In this document: piece after piece, positions 16,131 to 24,861 of the stretch
Position numbering within the stretch: the first letter of the stretch is position 1
Layout: each line of letters opens with the position of its first letter
From: JBBIJR01 sp037445875
GTDB taxonomy: Bacteria; CLD3; SB21
DNA: 52,964 nt
Assembly: GCA_037445875.1 (NCBI GenBank)
Contig: JBBIJR010000016.1
Span: forward strand, 1 to 52,964
Reading direction: 5' to 3'
Made by a program: the position numbers and the translations under genes
The notes under the pieces: model-generated
Told to the model about the DNA's origin: nothing
The model's database searches: none
The model's input: the letters and a program-made list of their open reading frames with translations, nothing else

Positions 16131-18527
16131 TCAGTCCTTCTTGAGATCCACGATTGTCACGCCGGTATCTCCCTCCCCCCACCGACCCAGCCGAAAATCC
16201 TCCACGCGAGTGTCCCGCTCCAACAATTGCTTGATCGTTTTGCGCAGTACGCCGCTGCCTTTGCCATGGATCAAGGTCACTCGCGCAAAGCCCAGCGAAT
16301 GGGCGTCTGAAAGATAGCGATGAACTTCTTCCACCGCTTCTTGTGCGGTGAGTCCCCGGAGGTCCAATTCCGTTGAGAGGTCGTCGGTCGTCCAGTCGAT
16401 GCGTTCCCCAACCGCGGTGGGGCGGCGTTCCTCCGGAGGCGTCGGAGCCCGGGCGAGGTCGTCATGTCGAACGCGGGTACGCAGACTCCCGATGGTGATC
16501 TCCCCTTCTCCCGACTCCTCGTTCCAGGAAACGAGGGTACCCTCGATGCCCATGGTCTTGACGAACACGCGGTCTCCTTCCCGCGGATTGGAAAGATCCT
16601 CCAGGGGCCGTTCGTTTTCCCGCTCGACCTCGCTGATCTCCGCGTCCAGGCCGCTCCGTTCGCTGTCGAGCGAACGGCGGGCCTTCAGAAGGGATGCCCG
16701 GTCGCGGCCCGCTTTTTTCAGTTCCTCCATCATTTTCTCGATACGGTACCGGGTTTCATCCAGCAGCCGTTTTCGGGCCTCGAGAGTTTCCCTCCGGCTG
16801 AGACTCTCACGTCGTTTCAGATCTCCCACGCGTTGCCCGTAGAGTGTTTCCAGTCCCTCCAGCCTGGCCCTTTCCCGATCGAGTTCGGCGCGAAGCTTTT
16901 CGTACATCTGGATTTCGCGGTGCAGGTGTTGGATCATGTCCTCCAGTTTCTCTGCTTCCCGGCCCAGGAAATGCCGTGCACGTGCAATCACGCCGGCATG
17001 CATGCCCATGCGCGCGGAGATCTCGAGTGCGTAACTGCTGCCCGGCACACCGGGTCGAAACACGTACGTGGGCTGCAGGGTGTCGTGGTCGAATTCCATC
17101 GAGCCGTTCTCGAAGCCCTCCGACTCGTAGGCGAACGTCTTCAACGCGCCGTGGTGTGTGGTCACAATGCAGAGGCCATGCCTCTCGTGCAACGCTTCCA
17201 GCACTGCCATGGACAACGACGCGCCTTCGTGCGGGTCTGTGCCGCCGCCGACTTCATCGATCAGAGCGAGCGTTCGCGGTGATGCAGCGTTCAACATGCC
17301 GGCGAGGTGGGCGGCGTGACTGGAAAACGTCGAGAGGTCGTTCTCGATGGATTGATCGTCGCCGATGTCGGCCAGTATACGCTCAAAGACGGCCAGGTTG
17401 GAACCGATGTCGGCCGGCACCAGAATACCCGACTGAGCCATCAGGCACAACAGTCCGACGGTTTTGATCGTTACCGTCTTGCCTCCGGCGTTCGGACCCG
17501 AGATGATCAGGGACCGTGCCTGGCGGCCGAGTTCCAGATTGAGCGGCACGACGTTCCTGCGATCGTTCGCGGGCCGGGACATTTCCTTCAACCATAACAA
17601 AGGATGACGGCCGTTCACGATCCTCAAGTACCCTTCCGTGTTCAGGCGGGGTTTCACGGCGTTCAGGCGGCCCGCCAGCCGGCCTTTGGCGTAGAGAAAG
17701 TCCAGGTCGCCCAGTACGCTGAGATCTGTGTGTATATCGTCCAGCCGGCTCCGCACAAGGTCTGCCAGGCCGATGAGAATACGCTCGATCTCACGGCCTT
17801 CCTCGATTGAGAGCCGTCGAAGGTCGTTATTGATCTCGAGCGCTTCTTCCGGTTCGATGTAGACGGTCTGTCCGCTGGCGGACTCGTCGTGGATGAAGCC
17901 GCGGACGGCCCGCTTGTGTTCGTCCTTGATGGGCAGAACGGCACGTCCCTGTCTGACGGTGACGATGGCTTCCGCGGCGTATCCGAGCCTCGCATACGAC
18001 CGGGCCAATGCCTCCAGTTTTTTTCTCACCTCCGCCGATTTGCTTCTCAGGTCACGCCGGATGCGTCGAAGGTTGGGACTGGCGTCGTCCCTCAGTTCAC
18101 CGTTCTCGTCCAATGCGTGACGAAACGCGCGGCCCACCTCGGGATACGAATGCAGGGAGGCCGTGGCCGTTGAAAGCAGCGGATACTTGACGGAACGTGC
18201 CTTGAAATACTCGCGAACGCGTGAGGACGTTTCGACGGTTTGCAGGACGGGGAGGAACTCAGCAGGCGGGAGATGGGTGCCGGGGGCGTGGATCCGTTTC
18301 AGGGCACCTCGAATGTCTGCAAGTCCGTCCAACGGCAGCGGGTCGTCATACCGAAGGCAGTCCGCCATTTCCTCCGTTCGATCCAGCTCCGATTCAATGC
18401 GCGTTCGGTCAACGTCCGGCTTCAACACGGCCACCCGTTCCCGGCCCAGTGCGGTCATCGTGAGGCCGTCAAGGACGGCCACGAGCTTGTCCCACTCAAG
18501 GGGCGCGGACGCAAAGGACTCATGCAT
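16131..18527 (-). CDS. mutS2: MutS2 ATPase/endonuclease
   Basis: 798 residues from the ATG at 18527, which overlaps the end of moeA by eight bases. The frame is open further upstream but only as a shadow of moeA. Order of domains: MutS core and lever, ABC-type ATPase with Walker A GPNAGGKT near 343-350 and Walker B LALIDEVGGGTDPHEG, a long coiled coil (about 500-640), and a C-terminal Smr domain with LDLRG near 719 and HGKGSG near 753. MutS2 lacks the mismatch-recognition domain. Known roles are suppression of recombination and, in Bacillus, splitting of collided ribosomes. It ends the rimO-mutS2 transcript. Confidence 0.95.
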   Translation of the reverse strand: MHESFASAPLEWDKLVAVLDGLTMTALGRERVAVLKPDVDRTRIESELDRTEEMADCLRYDDPLPLDGLADIRGALKRIHAPGTHLPPAEFLPVLQTVETSSRVREYFKARSVKYPLLSTATASLHSYPEVGRAFRHALDENGELRDDASPNLRRIRRDLRSKSAEVRKKLEALARSYARLGYAAEAIVTVRQGRAVLPIKDEHKRAVRGFIHDESASGQTVYIEPEEALEINNDLRRLSIEEGREIERILIGLADLVRSRLDDIHTDLSVLGDLDFLYAKGRLAGRLNAVKPRLNTEGYLRIVNGRHPLLWLKEMSRPANDRRNVVPLNLELGRQARSLIISGPNAGGKTVTIKTVGLLCLMAQSGILVPADIGSNLAVFERILADIGDDQSIENDLSTFSSHAAHLAGMLNAASPRTLALIDEVGGGTDPHEGASLSMAVLEALHERHGLCIVTTHHGALKTFAYESEGFENGSMEFDHDTLQPTYVFRPGVPGSSYALEISARMGMHAGVIARARHFLGREAEKLEDMIQHLHREIQMYEKLRAELDRERARLEGLETLYGQRVGDLKRRESLSRRETLEARKRLLDETRYRIEKMMEELKKAGRDRASLLKARRSLDSERSGLDAEISEVERENERPLEDLSNPREGDRVFVKTMGIEGTLVSWNEESGEGEITIGSLRTRVRHDDLARAPTPPEERRPTAVGERIDWTTDDLSTELDLRGLTAQEAVEEVHRYLSDAHSLGFARVTLIHGKGSGVLRKTIKQLLERDTRVEDFRLGRWGEGDTGVTIVDLKKD

Positions 18528-19768
18528 GGAAATGATCCACGAAGTTCTCCCGGTCCGTGATGCGCACGGTGACCTCTGCGCCCGCGCCGGCCCCGGTACT
18601 TTCCTCGTCCAGATCGATGAGTCCATTGGACAGGGCCATAGGGGACAGCGTGCCGGAGCTCTGTTGCTGCATGGGCGTGACCTTCAGGACCTCGCCGTCC
18701 CTGAACCATCGAGCTCTCAAGAACACGCGTAGACCCGGCTTCTTTACGACGGCTTCGGTGAGCTGAGCTCGAAGCCTCCACGGTTGTGGATTCGGCAGTC
18801 CGCTCATGCGTTCGATGGCGGGCCTTACGTAGACTTCAAAGCAGACCAAAGAACTGGCAGGATTTCCGGGCAAACCGAAAAACAGGCGGCCCTTCGCAGT
18901 CCCAAAAACGAGAGGCTTGCCGGGTTTCTGTCGCACCTTCCAGAACCTGATGTCGATACCCATGGACTCGAGTGTAGTGCGCACATAATCGAACTCACCC
19001 ATCGAAACGCCCCCGGTCGTAAGGACGATGTCGGCCGCGAAGGCTTCTTCGAGTCTGGATCGGGTGTCTTCGGGCGTATCACGCGCGATTCCAAGATCCA
19101 GCGTTTCCATGTTCCATTCGTGCAGTTGAGCTTTGAGCGCATAGGAAGTGCTGGACCGTATTTTGCCCGGCCTCAGCGGCTNNNNNNNNNNCGTTGATGG
19201 CAAGGAGTTCATCCCCCGTCGCCAGCAGCGCCACGCGGGGCTTTCGAACCACGCGCACTCGCGTTTTTCCGATGCTGGCCAGCACGCCGATGTCGTAAGG
19301 TCGCAATCGCCGGCCCCGAGGGAACACGAGTTGTCCCTTACGGAGATCGTCACCGGCCCTGCGGCAATTTTCGCCGGCGTCGACCGACACATAAACGTCA
19401 ATGCGGCCGTCGTCTCGCGGGCTGGTTTGTTCCACCTTGACGATGGCGTCGGCTCCCACCGGGATGGGTGCGCCCGTCATGATACGGATGGCGTCCCCGG
19501 GATGCAATTGGATCGGGGAAACCTGTCCCGCTGCGATGACGCCTTTGACGTTCAGCATCACGGGCGATGAATCGAAAGCGCCGCGCGTGTCCGACGCCTT
19601 GACTGCATAACCATCGACCGCCGAATTGTCAAAAGAGGGGACGGCCTCCGGGGAATTCACATCTTCGGCAAGGACGTAGCCCGAGGCGTCGGCCGTTTCC
19701 CGTTCCACCGTCTCGAGCGGACGGGCTGACTCCATGACGATCTTATATGCCTGTTCCACGGAGATCAT
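18520..19768 (-). CDS. moeA: Molybdopterin molybdenumtransferase, interrupted by an assembly gap
   Basis: The N-terminal part (PSFDNSAVDGYAV, RIMTGAPIPVGADAIVKVE, LLATGDEL) and the C-terminal part (TTGGVSMGEFDYV, KPGKPLVFG, GLPGNPASSL) are both MoeA/Glp. Between GDELLAIN and PLRPGKIRSST lies a run of ten N (19182-19191). Only a few residues, in the loop usually reading like EPGEPL, should be missing, but the placeholder leaves the frame undefined. The enzyme inserts molybdate into molybdopterin to make the active cofactor. No other molybdenum-cofactor gene is in the window. The ATG at 19768 has GAAAGG about eight bases upstream. The stop overlaps the mutS2 start. Confidence 0.92.
19182..19191. 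other. Assembly gap of ten N
   Basis: Ten undetermined bases lie inside moeA. A round number suggests a scaffolding placeholder, not a measured distance. Confidence 0.98.
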
Positions 19769-19824
19769 ATTTCGGCCTTTCGCCCACTATCTTCGCTTGG
19801 GCATGCTCCATTGGTGCCGGCCGC

Positions 19825-20742
19825 TCACAAGTAACCGAGCTCGTGAAGCGTATTTCGGTCTTCCCGCCACCGTTCCTTGACCTTGACCCACAGCTCCAGG
19901 TAGACGGGCCGATCGAGGAACGCCTCGATTTCCCGCCTGGCTACCTCGCCGACCTGTTTCAGAGCGGACCCGCGCTTACCAATCAGGATCGCTTTCTGAG
20001 AGGGACGCTCCACATAGATGACCGCGCGGATGAAATCCTTGGCGCCGTCGCGTTCTTTGAATTCCTCGACATGAACGTCGGCGGCGTAGGGTACTTCGTC
20101 GGCGTACCGGTAAAACACCTTTTCTCGGATGATCTCGCCTACAAAAAACCGCTCCGGTTGCTCCGTCAGGGCATCCACCGGATAAAACGGAGGTTGTTCG
20201 GGCAAGCACCGCGTCAAAGCCGTCCTGACACGGTCCATTCCGTCGTTATGCAGGGCAGAGACTGGGATGATCTCTTGAAACAGGTTCAGCGCTTGATAGC
20301 CGTCGATAAGAGGGAGCAGTTGAAGCTTGGGTACCAAGTCGACTTTGTTGAGCAGCAGGATTTTCGGCAACTCGGTCCTGGCCATGGGCGAACCGGTCCA
20401 ACTCCGGACGAAGTCCGGCTCGCCGGGATCGGATGCGTCCGTCATGAACAACAGGACATCGGCGGACTCAACCGCACGGTCGAGGATTCTCATCATAGCG
20501 GCGTGTAATTCGTAGTGCGGCTGGAGCATGCCCGGCGTATCAAGGAATACGACCTGCAGCTGCGGTTCGTTCAAGATGCCGAGTACGCGCTGGCGGGTCG
20601 TCTGGGGCTTCGGTGAGACGATGGACAACTTGACCTGCAGCAGTTGATTCATCAGCGTGGATTTGCCCACGTTGGGGCGTCCGACGATGACTGCGTATCC
20701 GCTTCTCATGCCCTGAGCGGGATGTGTGGAGCGCTCATTCAC
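19825..20742 (-). CDS. era: GTPase Era
   Basis: 305 residues from a GTG at 20742 that overlaps the preceding stop by eight bases. An ATG at 20709 (giving MRSGYAVIVGRP) is an equally reasonable start. GTPase motifs are GRPNVGKST (21-29), the switch KPQTTRQR, DTPG, NKVD and VSAL. The C-terminal KH domain has IGKRGSALKQVG. Era binds 16S rRNA near its 3' end and is needed for small-subunit maturation. It belongs to the minus-strand series rimO, GWxTD, NTPase, era, moeA, mutS2, which couples several ribosome-related functions. Confidence 0.95.
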   Translation of the reverse strand: MNERSTHPAQGMRSGYAVIVGRPNVGKSTLMNQLLQVKLSIVSPKPQTTRQRVLGILNEPQLQVVFLDTPGMLQPHYELHAAMMRILDRAVESADVLLFMTDASDPGEPDFVRSWTGSPMARTELPKILLLNKVDLVPKLQLLPLIDGYQALNLFQEIIPVSALHNDGMDRVRTALTRCLPEQPPFYPVDALTEQPERFFVGEIIREKVFYRYADEVPYAADVHVEEFKERDGAKDFIRAVIYVERPSQKAILIGKRGSALKQVGEVARREIEAFLDRPVYLELWVKVKERWREDRNTLHELGYL

Positions 20743-21259
20743 GACGACCCGTTACGCGACGGAGATGATCGATCAACTCCGGAACCAGGGAGTCCCTGTT
20801 GTCGGAGCGGATTTCAATGAACTGAACATCCGGGTGGTTCTGCAATCCGCGGATCAAGGCGTGGCCCTTGCGAGCTGTAATTGCCAAGACGGTACCCGTT
20901 TCGAACAATTTGCCCAGCCTCGTGGTGAACACGGTACTTTGACAGGTCAAGCGTCCAATCTCGTCCGCGTATGCCAACCCTTTGAAGGTCTCGGGCCAGA
21001 CGGTCTGAACCAGGCCATCCAGGGCCGGAACATCGATCCAATACTTGCCCACCATTGGTCCGATCGATGGACGCACCAAAGCGACGGCGATATGTTGCCC
21101 GTTGTGGGTGACCGCTTCGAGGCCGATGCGCCGTGGGCCGTCCCATAGAGGCGCCGTGTGGAACCCGTATGCGGGTCGAGAGAGCCCCTCGACAACCCGA
21201 AGTAGTGTGGTGGTCTTTCCCACGTGAGGCATGCCGTACAGCAGGACGTGGCGTCTCAT
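20735..21259 (-). CDS. THEP1-like nucleoside-triphosphatase
   Basis: 174 residues. A P-loop at the very N-terminus (GMPHVGKTT) is followed by GFHTAPLWDGPRRIGLE, VGKYWIDVPAL and a degenerate Walker B YADEIGRL. This is the order seen in the THEP1/NTPase_1 family, where GFYT, VGKY and DEIG recur. These small enzymes hydrolyse nucleotides in vitro; their biological role is unknown. The start ATG directly abuts the stop of the GWxTD gene (TGAATG), so it is probably translated by reinitiation. Placement between GWxTD and era is unusual. Confidence 0.75.
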   Translation of the reverse strand: MRRHVLLYGMPHVGKTTTLLRVVEGLSRPAYGFHTAPLWDGPRRIGLEAVTHNGQHIAVALVRPSIGPMVGKYWIDVPALDGLVQTVWPETFKGLAYADEIGRLTCQSTVFTTRLGKLFETGTVLAITARKGHALIRGLQNHPDVQFIEIRSDNRDSLVPELIDHLRRVTGRRE

Positions 21260-22612
21260 TCACCGGTGGATGAACACGTACGTTTCGAACTCCTGCCGGT
21301 TGAACAACTCATAGTCGCCGAAACCCTGGTAATCGACGAAGTAGAGCTTCAAGTTGAACTGATAATAGTACCAGATTTCATACGGCTTGGAGTCGGATTC
21401 GTACGGGTGTCGTTCGATGTCGTCGGGGGCCTCAAGGATCACGTATACCATTCCTCGATCGGATTCCCACCCGTCACGGAAACCGGCATGAAAATACCGG
21501 TTCGCATAGTCGATGCGCCGGTAGTATTCTTCCATGAGTTCGTTCTTTTCCGTCGAGGGAGTCGGGTCTTTCGTTTTCCAGAACTCCGCAAAGAACCGGG
21601 CCTTTTCATCTTTGGTTCCTTTCAAGATCTTGCCCAGGTTGACATTGCGAGCAACATGCCGCATCTGGCGGATGGCTTCGTCGAGGTCGAAGGCAGCGGA
21701 TTGCGTGGGGTTGGAGAACGTGGACAGGCGAACATCGAACACCGATTTGGAAGAGGCTCGCTGGCCGTCCCGATGGATGGAAACGTCGAGGATGTATTTG
21801 CCGTACGAAATGTTCTGTTTGTCGATTTCGATGGAGGTGAACGTCTGGAACTGCCCGATCTCTTTTTGCATCGAGTCTTCGACAACGATGTTCTGTCCCT
21901 TGTCCAGCACACGGTAACGAAGAGTAATGCGATCCTTTCCGGCGGGCAGTTGACCTACGCTGTCGCGACGGCTCAACGCAAACCGCCCGTCGTATATTTC
22001 AAAATAGACCAGATACCGCTTGAAATCGTTGTCGAAGCTCTTGAACACGTTGGGTACGATGTTGATGATGTCGGACAGTGTGTCCTTCTGGATTCTGTCC
22101 GCAAAAATGAGGTCGCTCACGCCGATCTCTTTGTCGCGGAACGTCCGAACCAGGATGTCCATCCGACGCTGACCGAACTTCTGGGTCTCCCTGTCCGTCA
22201 GGACGGCATGAACGTAGTAGTCGCCCGGCGCGATCTCAAAGGTGATCCGGCTGAAGTGAAATCGGAGATCGGAAGTCGTCTCCGCATACTTATCCGTAAT
22301 CACCTGCCGGTCCTGTATCTCCCGGGCCACAAGGGTGTGGGTCGTTTTGTCGTATATCGAATAACTGATCTCGTATTGCGCGCGGAACAGGTTGTCCTGG
22401 AATTTGGTGAATAGCAGTTCGCTGTGTGCGACCTTAACGAACGCCTCGACGCGGCCTTTGGAAGTGTCCCTGGAGGCGAAGTTGGCGGCGTCCAGGAAGA
22501 AGAACGGTCCTCCGCTCGCTTTGCCGGTCTGTAACTGAGCAAAGCCGAATCCCGTTGCGGACAGCCACGCGAGCGCGGCGCACCACCGGAGGAATGAGCA
22601 GGATGGCGTCAT
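21260..22612 (-). CDS. GWxTD-domain protein (second copy), exported
   Basis: 450 residues. The ATG at 22612 overlaps the rimO stop as ATGA. It yields a signal peptide (to about residue 24, ending GFGFAQ), which a longer in-frame start inside rimO would bury. The middle is beta-rich with repeated segments like SYGKYILDVSIHRDG. The GWxTD domain is C-terminal: GWESDRGMVYVILEAPDDIE and YEIWYYYQF. It matches the copy at 11783-13201 in length, layout and the Ser variant of the motif (GWxSD), so the two are probably paralogues with related envelope functions. Function unknown. Confidence 0.9.
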   Translation of the reverse strand: MTPSCSFLRWCAALAWLSATGFGFAQLQTGKASGGPFFFLDAANFASRDTSKGRVEAFVKVAHSELLFTKFQDNLFRAQYEISYSIYDKTTHTLVAREIQDRQVITDKYAETTSDLRFHFSRITFEIAPGDYYVHAVLTDRETQKFGQRRMDILVRTFRDKEIGVSDLIFADRIQKDTLSDIINIVPNVFKSFDNDFKRYLVYFEIYDGRFALSRRDSVGQLPAGKDRITLRYRVLDKGQNIVVEDSMQKEIGQFQTFTSIEIDKQNISYGKYILDVSIHRDGQRASSKSVFDVRLSTFSNPTQSAAFDLDEAIRQMRHVARNVNLGKILKGTKDEKARFFAEFWKTKDPTPSTEKNELMEEYYRRIDYANRYFHAGFRDGWESDRGMVYVILEAPDDIERHPYESDSKPYEIWYYYQFNLKLYFVDYQGFGDYELFNRQEFETYVFIHR

Positions 22613-24063
22613 AGGCAACTTTCGTCCAAGATCGAGGATTGGGATGTGTCGCATTCAGCGTACAGATCGTATTCTACGGCGTCGGTGATTCTGGCGTGCA
22701 CAAACTGCCCGGGTTCCAATCGGCGGGCGGACCGGACCATCACTTCGTTGTCGATCTCAGGCGCGTCGTGCATCGTGCGGCCGATATAAGCGCCTTCTTC
22801 CGTGCGATCGATCAGCACTTCAACGGTTTGACCTATCCGTTCCAGATTCCGTTCCAGGGAAATCTCTTGCTGGATTTGCATCAGGCGATCGTGGCGGTGC
22901 GCTGCCCTCTTCGACTCGATCCTGTTCGGGAGACCGTAGGCGTGAGTTCCCTCTTCGGGTGAATAGGTAAACACCCCGAGGCGTTCAAAGCGCGTTTCTC
23001 GAACGAAGGAACACAGTTCCTCGAACTCCCGGTCGGTCTCGCCCGGGTATCCAACGATAAAGGACGTTCGCAGGGCCACGTTCGGAACCCGCTCCCGCAG
23101 TTTTTCGATCAACGAAACGATCTGCTTTGTGGAGGTGTTGCGCCGCATGCTCTTCAGGATCGGATCGGAGATGTGCTGGAGCGGCATGTCCACGTACTTG
23201 CAGACCTTCGGGTTTGCGCTCAGCGTCTCGATGAGCGCATCGGAGAACAAGGACGGATACAGGTACATGATCCGGATCCATCGGAGGTCCGAGATGTTGG
23301 CGAGCCGCTCGAGGAGTTCGGTCAGGTCTGCGTTGCGTCGGAGGCGCTCGGCATTCCTGTGCAGGTCGTATCCGTAGGAGGAGGTATCCTGGGAAATGAG
23401 TATGAGCTCACGTACGCCGCGATCGACGAGCCGCCGGGCCTCGTCGATGGTTTCTTCGATTGGGCGGCTGACAAGGCGGCCCCGGATCATGGGAATGTAA
23501 CAAAAACTGCATCGCTGATTGCATCCCTCGCTGATTTTCAGATAAGCGTAGTGCTTTTCATTCAGGAGTCGTCGATCCACGAGCCGTTTCTGCTCGTGAC
23601 CCTCGATCCGGCGAAGGACACGGTCGTACTCTTTCACACCGAAGAAGGCGTCCACCTCAGGAAGTTCCTTCAGCAGTTCTTCTCGGTACCGTTCGGACAG
23701 GCAACCGGTGACGATGATCTCCTTTCGAATGCCCCTCCTTGCGGCGAGCTCCTTGTGCCGGATCGCCGCAAGGATCGTGTCGATAGATTCTGCCTTTGCA
23801 CTTTCGATGAAGCCGCACGTATTAATCACGATCGTGTCCGCTTCCTCAACGCTGGCTACGATGGTCGACGGTAGAAGGCTGCCGAGCAATCGCTCCGAGT
23901 CTACCTGGTTCTTAGGGCAGCCCAGCGAAATGAGGCGGACTTTCCTGCTGCCGGAAAGAGAGGGCGGATCGACGGCGGTCAGGACCGGAAGGGGAATCTT
24001 CGGCTCAGGCACCTGATCCACAAGACAACAAGTGAATGAAAAAGCACGACATAGGGTACCCAT
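22609..24063 (-). CDS. rimO: Ribosomal protein S12 methylthiotransferase RimO
   Basis: A radical-SAM methylthiotransferase that modifies an aspartate of ribosomal protein S12. The MTTase domain begins at SLGCPKNQVDSE and has further cluster cysteines in INTCGF and VTGCLSERY. The radical-SAM cluster is CNQRCSFC (about 181-188 if counted from 24063), followed by YIPMIRG. A TRAM-like end follows residue 400. The SLGCPKN start, as opposed to CNTCT forms, favours RimO over MiaB. The true start is uncertain: the ATG at 24063 gives about 45 residues before the domain, and a GTG at 24012 gives about 29. Neither has a convincing ribosome-binding site. First gene of the minus-strand series. Confidence 0.92.
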   Translation of the reverse strand: MGTLCRAFSFTCCLVDQVPEPKIPLPVLTAVDPPSLSGSRKVRLISLGCPKNQVDSERLLGSLLPSTIVASVEEADTIVINTCGFIESAKAESIDTILAAIRHKELAARRGIRKEIIVTGCLSERYREELLKELPEVDAFFGVKEYDRVLRRIEGHEQKRLVDRRLLNEKHYAYLKISEGCNQRCSFCYIPMIRGRLVSRPIEETIDEARRLVDRGVRELILISQDTSSYGYDLHRNAERLRRNADLTELLERLANISDLRWIRIMYLYPSLFSDALIETLSANPKVCKYVDMPLQHISDPILKSMRRNTSTKQIVSLIEKLRERVPNVALRTSFIVGYPGETDREFEELCSFVRETRFERLGVFTYSPEEGTHAYGLPNRIESKRAAHRHDRLMQIQQEISLERNLERIGQTVEVLIDRTEEGAYIGRTMHDAPEIDNEVMVRSARRLEPGQFVHARITDAVEYDLYAECDTSQSSILDESCL

Positions 24064-24159
24064 AATAGCGAAAAGTGTTTTGAAAGTCAAACAACTTGGC
24101 CCGGTCCGCTTGAAAGTCGTTGTTGAATGTGCGGGTAAAAACGGCTAACTTCAAAGGCC

Positions 24160-24861
24160 GTGAATCCAATTCGAACATGCTGGGAGTGGGTCCAGCGACG
24201 GGCAACGCATGCCCTTGCCGAACGGCTCAACCGTGACCTGCAGAGTTATCATCTGCGCGTCGAGCACGACATGGGTGCACTCCGCCGCGAGCTGAGGTCC
24301 GGCGACGTCATTCTGGTGGAAGGCAACAAACTGATCAGCCGCGTCGTCATGGCCGTCACGCACAGCACATGGAGCCATTGCGCGCTGTACGTCGGGGACG
24401 GGAAAATCATCGATCCGCTGCCCTCCACGGGCACGGCGGTCAATGATGTCGAAGTGATCCGCCGTCTCAACATCCGCGTCTGCCGGCCCATCGGTCTTCC
24501 CGATCCGCTCTTGCAAAGGGTATGCGACTTCGCTCTGTCTCACGTCGGAAGAGGATACGATCACATCAACGTGTCCAACGTGCTGTTTTCGTATTTCCGT
24601 AAGCAGCAAGATCCGACGGAGTTCCTCGGCGACATCTCCGCCTCCAACGAGGTATGTTCCGGCCTGATCGCAGAAGCATTCGATCAGATCGGCTACCGTA
24701 TTCTGGACGGAGTCAATTTCTCGCAGATCGTACCGAGCGATTTCGACCTGAGCCCCTATTTCACCATTGTCAAATTTCCCCACGTGCGAAAGTTCCAGCC
24801 CGAGGAGGAGCGCGTGCGTACGTGGGACCGCTCGGCCTCGCGATTGAAATTCCGCGCATGA
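24160..24861 (+). CDS. YiiX/YebB-like NlpC/P60-superfamily cysteine hydrolase
   Basis: 233 residues from a GTG at 24160 preceded by AAAGG. Permuted papain-like motifs are visible: RSGDVILVEG, then THSTWSHCALYVGDG with the catalytic His, and later NEVCSGLIAEAF with the catalytic Cys. This order (His before Cys) defines the permuted NlpC/P60 group, thought to act on peptide or lipid-linked amide bonds. No signal peptide is seen, so it is probably cytoplasmic or peripheral. Its stop overlaps the start of the M16 peptidase as ATGA, indicating coupled translation. Confidence 0.82.
   Translation: MNPIRTCWEWVQRRATHALAERLNRDLQSYHLRVEHDMGALRRELRSGDVILVEGNKLISRVVMAVTHSTWSHCALYVGDGKIIDPLPSTGTAVNDVEVIRRLNIRVCRPIGLPDPLLQRVCDFALSHVGRGYDHINVSNVLFSYFRKQQDPTEFLGDISASNEVCSGLIAEAFDQIGYRILDGVNFSQIVPSDFDLSPYFTIVKFPHVRKFQPEEERVRTWDRSASRLKFRA

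Noticed and set aside
21224..22414. 396-codon frame on the plus strand
   Set aside because: Opposite the second GWxTD gene. The sequence has no domain and no start signals.
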